Assembly (NCBI GenBank): GCA_023388235.1
Contig: JAEWGQ010000268.1
Coordinates: 1-8,699, forward strand
Source: Actinomycetes bacterium
GTDB lineage: Bacteria > Actinomycetota > Actinomycetes > Actinomycetales > Cellulomonadaceae
Length of the DNA stretch: 8,699 bases
Direction of reading: 5' to 3'
Part shown: positions 5,528 through 8,699 of the stretch, piece by piece
How the letters are laid out: every line of letters starts with the position of its first letter
How positions within the stretch are numbered: the first letter of the stretch is position 1
Program-made: the position numbers and the translations under genes
Notes under the pieces: generated by a model
What the model was told of the DNA's origin: nothing
What the model saw: the letters and a program-made list of their open reading frames with translations, nothing else
Databases searched by the model: none

Positions 5528-6198
5528 CCGCGGGCGCGCCGCGCGGCGGCGGGCGGCACCGCGTCGGGGCGGCGCAGGTACAGCGGCTCCGTGGGCAGCG
5601 TGGTGCCGGGGACGGCGAGGCGCGCGAGGGCGACGCGGGCCAGGTCGGCCGGGTCGACCTCCACGGGGGCGCCCGGCAGCAGGTCCGGGTACAGCGCGGT
5701 GCCCGCGCCCACGACGACGGCGCCGGCCGGGAGCCCCTGCTCCGCGAGCGCCGCCGGGGTCTGCACGCCCGGGCCGTCGACGAGCTCGACGCCGCCGCCG
5801 GCGGTCACCCGGTAGCGGGCGTGGTAGACCTCCTTGCGCCGGGCGTCCGTGACCACCAGCACCTCGGCGCCCGGGTCGAGGTCGCGCGCGGCGGCCAGCG
5901 CGAGCGCGTCGAGCGACGACACCCCGTGCACCGGGACGCCGAGCGCCAGGCCCAGCGTGCGCGCGGTGACCAGCCCCACGCGCAGGCCGGTGAACGGCGC
6001 CGGGCCCGTGCCCGCGACGACGGCGGTCAGCGCCGTGCGGTCGACGCCGGCCTCGGCGAGCACCGCGTCGAGCAGCGGCGTCAGCGTCTCGGCGTGCCGG
6101 CGGGTCTCGCCGGACGAGCGGGTCGCGAGCGTGCGGCCCGCGTCGTCCACGACGGCGGCGGACGCGGCGGCGGAGGTGTCGAGCGCGAGGACGGGCAC
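5524..6198 (-). CDS. tsaB: tRNA threonylcarbamoyladenosine biosynthesis protein TsaB
   Basis: TsaB is a catalytically inactive ASKHA-fold relative of TsaD that dimerises with it to form the core of the t6A synthase. The 224-residue length is normal. Landmarks are LALDTSAAASAAVVDD at 4-19, RRHAETLTPLLDAVL at 33-47, GTGPAPFTGLRVGLVTAR at 63-80 (the family's GPxxFTGLR motif), GVSSLDALA at 92-100, DARRKEVYHARY at 118-129 and the C-terminal EPLYLRRPDA at 204-213. The start is GTG at 6198 with a strong GGAAGGA (6205-6211) 6 nt upstream. The gene overlaps rimI by 4 bp downstream and lies 52 bp after tsaE; that gap is the only break in the alr-tsaE-tsaB-rimI block. A full ribosome-binding site here suggests independent initiation rather than coupling to tsaE. 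Confidence 0.95.
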   Translation of the reverse strand: MPVLALDTSAAASAAVVDDAGRTLATRSSGETRRHAETLTPLLDAVLAEAGVDRTALTAVVAGTGPAPFTGLRVGLVTARTLGLALGVPVHGVSSLDALALAAARDLDPGAEVLVVTDARRKEVYHARYRVTAGGGVELVDGPGVQTPAALAEQGLPAGAVVVGAGTALYPDLLPGAPVEVDPADLARVALARLAVPGTTLPTEPLYLRRPDAVPPAAARRARG

Positions 6199-6199
6199 C

Positions 6200-6235
6200 G
6201 GGGTTCCTTCCGGGGTGTTCGGGGTTCGGGGGGGG
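6200..6235 (+). other. G-run cluster with quadruplex potential in the tsaE-tsaB gap
   Basis: The plus strand has runs of 4, 4, 4 and 8 guanines at 6200-6203, 6212-6215, 6221-6224 and 6228-6235, separated by 8, 5 and 3 bases. The last three runs alone satisfy the common G3-N1-7 quadruplex pattern, because the 8-G run can supply two tracts. The G-rich strand is the template for the tsaE-tsaB-rimI transcript, so any quadruplex would be in DNA, not in that mRNA. The cluster runs into the tsaB ribosome-binding site. Whether it folds in cells is unknown. Confidence 0.4.
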
Positions 6236-6250
6236 AGTCAGGCGATCGGG

Positions 6251-6787
6251 TCAGGCGGGCAGCGCGACGCCGCGCCACCGCTCGCCGTGGGCGCGGACGG
6301 TCACGGCCCGCACGCCGGCGGACGCGTCGTCGTCGTCGGCGCCCGGACCGGTCTGCGCCCCGCGCGGGCGGCGCAGCGCGACCTCGAGGCGGTCGTCGGC
6401 CAGCGACTCGACCAGCCCCTCGCCCCACTCCACCACGGTGACGGACTCGTCCAGCGAGGCGTCCAGGTCGAGGGCGTCGACCTCGTCGAGCGAGCCGAGC
6501 CGGTAGGCGTCGACGTGCACGAGGGTCGGCCCGGTGCTGCCGTCCGGCCGCGGGAGCGGCGGGTGCACGCGCGCGATGACGAACGTCGGCGACGCCACCG
6601 CGCCGCGCACGTGCAGCCCCTCCCCGATGCCCTGGGTGAGCGTGGTCTTGCCCGCGCCGAGGTCGCCGGTCAGCACGACCAGGTCGCCCGCGCGCAGCAG
6701 GCCCGCGAGCGCCACGCCGTACGCGCGGGTCGCCGCGGCGTCCACCAGGTCCACGGTCACCTCGGCCACCGTCGTCGTCCCGCTCAC
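6251..6787 (-). CDS. tsaE: tRNA threonylcarbamoyladenosine biosynthesis ATPase TsaE
   Basis: TsaE is the P-loop ATPase that docks on the TsaB-TsaD dimer and is needed for t6A synthase turnover. The 178-residue protein has the Walker A motif GDLGAGKTT at 41-49, the switch-like SPTF at 66-69, HVDAYRL with D93 at 91-97 and the VVEWGEG segment with E120 and W121 at 118-124; these are the family's signature blocks. An acidic, low-complexity stretch (GADDDDASAG, 149-158) interrupts the C-terminal part and is probably a loop. The start is GTG at 6787, with GGAGGGA (6793-6799) 5 nt upstream, overlapping the alr stop by 4 bp (GTGA). Larger frames extending upstream only read through alr and are not real. 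Confidence 0.94.
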   Translation of the reverse strand: MSGTTTVAEVTVDLVDAAATRAYGVALAGLLRAGDLVVLTGDLGAGKTTLTQGIGEGLHVRGAVASPTFVIARVHPPLPRPDGSTGPTLVHVDAYRLGSLDEVDALDLDASLDESVTVVEWGEGLVESLADDRLEVALRRPRGAQTGPGADDDDASAGVRAVTVRAHGERWRGVALPA

Positions 6788-7977
6788 CGCACTCCCTCCG
6801 CGACGCGCGTCGCGCCCTCGTCCGTCCGGTCCCCGTCCACGTGCACGCGCGGCACCCGCGCCCCGAGCCGCGCGACGATCTCGTAGCTGATGGTGCCCGC
6901 GGCGTCCGCCCAGTCCTGCGCCGTCGGCCCGCCGTCGGCACCCGTGCCGAACAGCACCACCCGGTCCCCCGCGACCTCGGTCGCGTCCGGCCCCAGGTCC
7001 ACCACCAGCTGGTCCATGCACACCCGCCCGGCGATCGCGACCCGCCGGCCGCCGACCCCGAGCGGGGCCCCGGGCGCGCCGTCGACGCCGGAGGCGTGCC
7101 GCGGCACCCCGTCGGCGTACCCCAGCGGCACCACGCCGAGGGTCGTCTCCCCCGGCGTCACGTAGTGGTGGCCGTACGAGACGCCGTGGCCGGCGGGCAC
7201 CCGCTTGACCGTGGCGAGCTCGGCCTCCACCGTCATGGCCGGCACCAGCCCGAACCGCTCCGGGCCGCCGAGCTGCGGCACGGGCGTCAGGCCGTACACG
7301 GCGATCCCCGGCCGCACCAGGTCCAGGTGCAGGGCGGGGTCGGTCAGCGTCGAGGCCGAGGCGGCGATGTGCCGGACCTCGAACCGGGCGCCGCGCGCCT
7401 CCGCGTCGTCCGCGACCGCGCGCAGCAGGTCGGCCTGCGCGTGCAGCGTGGGGTGCCCGGGGACGTCGGCGAACGCCAGGTGGGACCAGATGCCGGCCAC
7501 CCGCAGCACGCCCTCGGCCTCGAGCCGCAGCGCGGCGTCCAGGACGTCCGGCAGGTCCGCGGGCGTCAGCCCGTTGCGGCCGAGCCCCGTGTCGACCTTG
7601 AGGTGCACCCGCGCGGTCCGGCCGGTGGCGCGCGCGGCGGCCTCGACCTCCCGCAGCGCCCACGGCGCGGCGACCGACAGGTCGACGTCCGCGGCGACGG
7701 CCTCCGCGAGCGGGGCGCCCGGCGCGTACAGCCACGTGAGCACCCGGGCGCGGACGCCGCCGGCCCGCAGCGCGAGCGCCTCCGGCACCTGGGCCACCCC
7801 CAGCCAGGTGGCGCCGCCCTCGACCGCCGCGCGGGCGACGGGCAGCAGGCCGTGCCCGTAGGCGTCGGCCTTCACCACCGCCATGACCTGGGCGGTCGGC
7901 GCGAGGTCACCCAGGGTCCGCGTGTTGGCGCGCACGACCCCGAGGTCCACCACCGCCCGTGCGGGAAGCTCGCTCAC
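6784..7977 (-). CDS. alr: Alanine racemase Alr
   Basis: Alr interconverts L- and D-alanine with pyridoxal phosphate, supplying D-alanine for peptidoglycan. The 397-residue protein has the N-terminal barrel with the PLP lysine in AVVKADAYGHG (K36, 33-43), KVDTGLGRNG at 127-136, IWSHLAFAD at 163-171, RPGIAVYG at 222-229, and the C-terminal domain with the second catalytic base in GVSYGHHY (Y268, 265-272). VPLGYADGVPR at 283-293 and GRVCMDQ at 317-323 complete the family pattern. The start is GTG at 7977; no good ribosome-binding site precedes it, and a GAGACT hexamer 6 nt upstream would suit a weak -10 for a leaderless mRNA. An 11-bp hairpin lies 20 nt upstream. The stop overlaps tsaE, so alr leads the alr-tsaE-tsaB-rimI block, the same order as in mycobacteria. 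Confidence 0.96.
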   Translation of the reverse strand: MSELPARAVVDLGVVRANTRTLGDLAPTAQVMAVVKADAYGHGLLPVARAAVEGGATWLGVAQVPEALALRAGGVRARVLTWLYAPGAPLAEAVAADVDLSVAAPWALREVEAAARATGRTARVHLKVDTGLGRNGLTPADLPDVLDAALRLEAEGVLRVAGIWSHLAFADVPGHPTLHAQADLLRAVADDAEARGARFEVRHIAASASTLTDPALHLDLVRPGIAVYGLTPVPQLGGPERFGLVPAMTVEAELATVKRVPAGHGVSYGHHYVTPGETTLGVVPLGYADGVPRHASGVDGAPGAPLGVGGRRVAIAGRVCMDQLVVDLGPDATEVAGDRVVLFGTGADGGPTAQDWADAAGTISYEIVARLGARVPRVHVDGDRTDEGATRVAEGVR

Positions 7978-7997
7978 CGTCCCAGTCTCGCACCGCT

Positions 7998-8026
7998 CGG
8001 GCGCCGGCCCGGCACGCCGGCGCCCG
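7998..8026 (-). terminator. Hairpin between the kinase gene and alr
   Basis: An 11-bp perfect stem (7998-8008 with 8016-8026) closes a 7-nt loop. On the minus strand it lies 34 nt after the kinase stop and 20 nt before the alr GTG, with no U tract. It may terminate the kinase transcript, or act as a leader structure if kinase and alr are co-transcribed. The remaining sequence of the 83-bp gap shows no clear promoter. Confidence 0.5.
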
Positions 8027-8060
8027 CGGGCCGTCGCGCGCCGGTGGTCCCGGGGCGGTG

Positions 8061-8699
8061 TCAGACCAGCTCGACCACCTGGTCGGCGCGCGCCCGCGTG
8101 GCGGCCACGAGCTCGGCGTTGCGCTGGTCGGGGCCGTGCGTCCAGGCGTAGGCGGCGTCGGCCGGCTTGCCGAACAGCTGGTGCCGCGCCACGAGCCGCT
8201 CGGCCCGGACGTCCTCGGGCAGGTCCACGTACCAGCACAGGTCCAGCAGGTCCCGGACCGGCGCGAAGCCGTGCGACTCGAGCAGCAGGTAGTTGCCCTC
8301 CGTGACGACGAGCGGCACGTCCGCCGGCACCCCGATCGCCCCCGCGACGCCGTTGCGCAGGTCCCGGCGGTACTCGGGCGCGTACACGGTCTCCCCCGGC
8401 ACGGGTTCCCGGAGCCGGCGCAGCAGCGCCACGTACCCGGCGGCGTCGAACGTGTCGGGCGCCCCCTTCCGGTCCGCGCGGCCGAGGCGCTCGAGCTCGG
8501 TCTGCGCCAGGTGGAACCCGTCCATGGGCGCGACCACGCAGCGCCCGGGGAACGCCGCGAGCAGCTGCGCGGCGAGCGTGGACTTGCCCGCCCCCGGCGG
8601 CCCGGCGATCCCGAGCAGCCGGCGCACCGGGCGGTCGGACCCGGGCGGCGGGGCGAGCAGCTCGTCGACCCGCCGGCGCAGGTCGTCGCGGAGCGGGGC
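8061..8699 (-). CDS. P-loop nucleoside/pantothenate-kinase-like protein, 5' end cut by window edge
   Basis: The visible 212 codons encode a P-loop kinase of the uridine kinase/pantothenate kinase/Yfh7 group. The core begins LLGIAGPPGAGKSTLA, with Walker A GPPGAGKST. It continues with the substrate-side motif MDGFH, DRKGAPDTFDAAGYVALLRR, a YRRDLRNGV segment, TEGNYLLL (the usual family block) and a lid-like RLVARHQLFGK. Proteins of this group phosphorylate nucleosides, pantothenate or sugars; the substrate cannot be told from sequence. An in-frame GTG at 8627 has no ribosome-binding site. The 24 codons upstream of it stay open to the window edge and encode a helix-like stretch (LRDDLRRRVDELLAP) matching the short leader helix usual before this P-loop, so I treat them as coding. 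The true start is probably just outside. A hairpin separates it from alr. Confidence 0.82.
   Translation of the reverse strand, partial: APLRDDLRRRVDELLAPPPGSDRPVRRLLGIAGPPGAGKSTLAAQLLAAFPGRCVVAPMDGFHLAQTELERLGRADRKGAPDTFDAAGYVALLRRLREPVPGETVYAPEYRRDLRNGVAGAIGVPADVPLVVTEGNYLLLESHGFAPVRDLLDLCWYVDLPEDVRAERLVARHQLFGKPADAAYAWTHGPDQRNAELVAATRARADQVVELV

Noticed and set aside
1..8699. Mobile element, prophage, CRISPR array, defence or biosynthetic system
   Set aside because: No transposase, integrase, repeat-spacer array or clustered accessory genes are visible; all intact genes belong to housekeeping or common conserved families.

Overview
The window is very GC-rich, uses GTG as well as ATG starts, and carries an actinobacterial-type GroES and the actinobacterial gene neighbourhood alr-tsaE-tsaB-rimI-tsaD-groES. 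This points to a high-GC Actinomycetota chromosome. A member of the Micrococcales such as Cellulomonas or a relative is my guess from style and gene content, not something proven by the sequence. There is no sign of phage, insertion sequence, CRISPR array or rRNA/tRNA gene; this is core housekeeping chromosome.

Layout, left to right. Positions 1-294 hold no convincing complete gene: a 46-bp perfect palindrome (43-88), a short three-copy repeat (144-201), and a strong hairpin (225-263) that is the likely terminator of groES. groES (295-591, minus) has a 120-nt leader, a sigma-70-like promoter (719-747) and a CIRCE operator (733-759) for the repressor HrcA; extra CIRCE-like half-sites cluster around its -10. 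Divergent from it, on the plus strand, a class I SAM-dependent methyltransferase with a THUMP-like C-terminus (825-2030) overlaps by 4 bp a YbdK-type carboxylate-amine (glutamate-cysteine) ligase (2027-3175). This pair converges on tsaD (3189-4247, minus). tsaD diverges from a RutE/HadB-type nitroreductase-fold FMN protein (4363-4998, plus), and the gap between them contains a good Crp-like palindrome. The nitroreductase converges on rimI, with a hairpin over the rimI stop.

The right half is a minus-strand block, transcribed in the order alr (6784-7977), tsaE (6251-6787), tsaB (5524-6198), rimI (5024-5527). alr/tsaE and tsaB/rimI overlap by 4 bp. A G-run-rich 52-bp gap separates tsaE from tsaB. 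Upstream of alr lies a P-loop nucleoside/pantothenate-kinase-like gene (8061 to the window edge), whose 5' end is cut off, with an 11-bp hairpin between the two.

How the genes work together: TsaD, TsaB and TsaE are three of the four bacterial proteins that make the universal tRNA modification t6A (TsaC is not here). RimI acetylates ribosomal protein S18 and perhaps other N-termini. Alr supplies D-alanine for peptidoglycan. GroES is the cochaperonin. Compared with Mycobacterium tuberculosis, where alr-tsaE-tsaB-rimI-tsaD-groES run together, this genome has the nitroreductase inserted between rimI and tsaD, and the methyltransferase-ligase pair inserted between tsaD and groES. I found no clear undescribed multi-gene system. 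The points most worth following are the dense operator region of groES shared with the divergent methyltransferase-ligase pair, the Crp-like site before the nitroreductase, and the uncharacterised methyltransferase-ligase pair itself.
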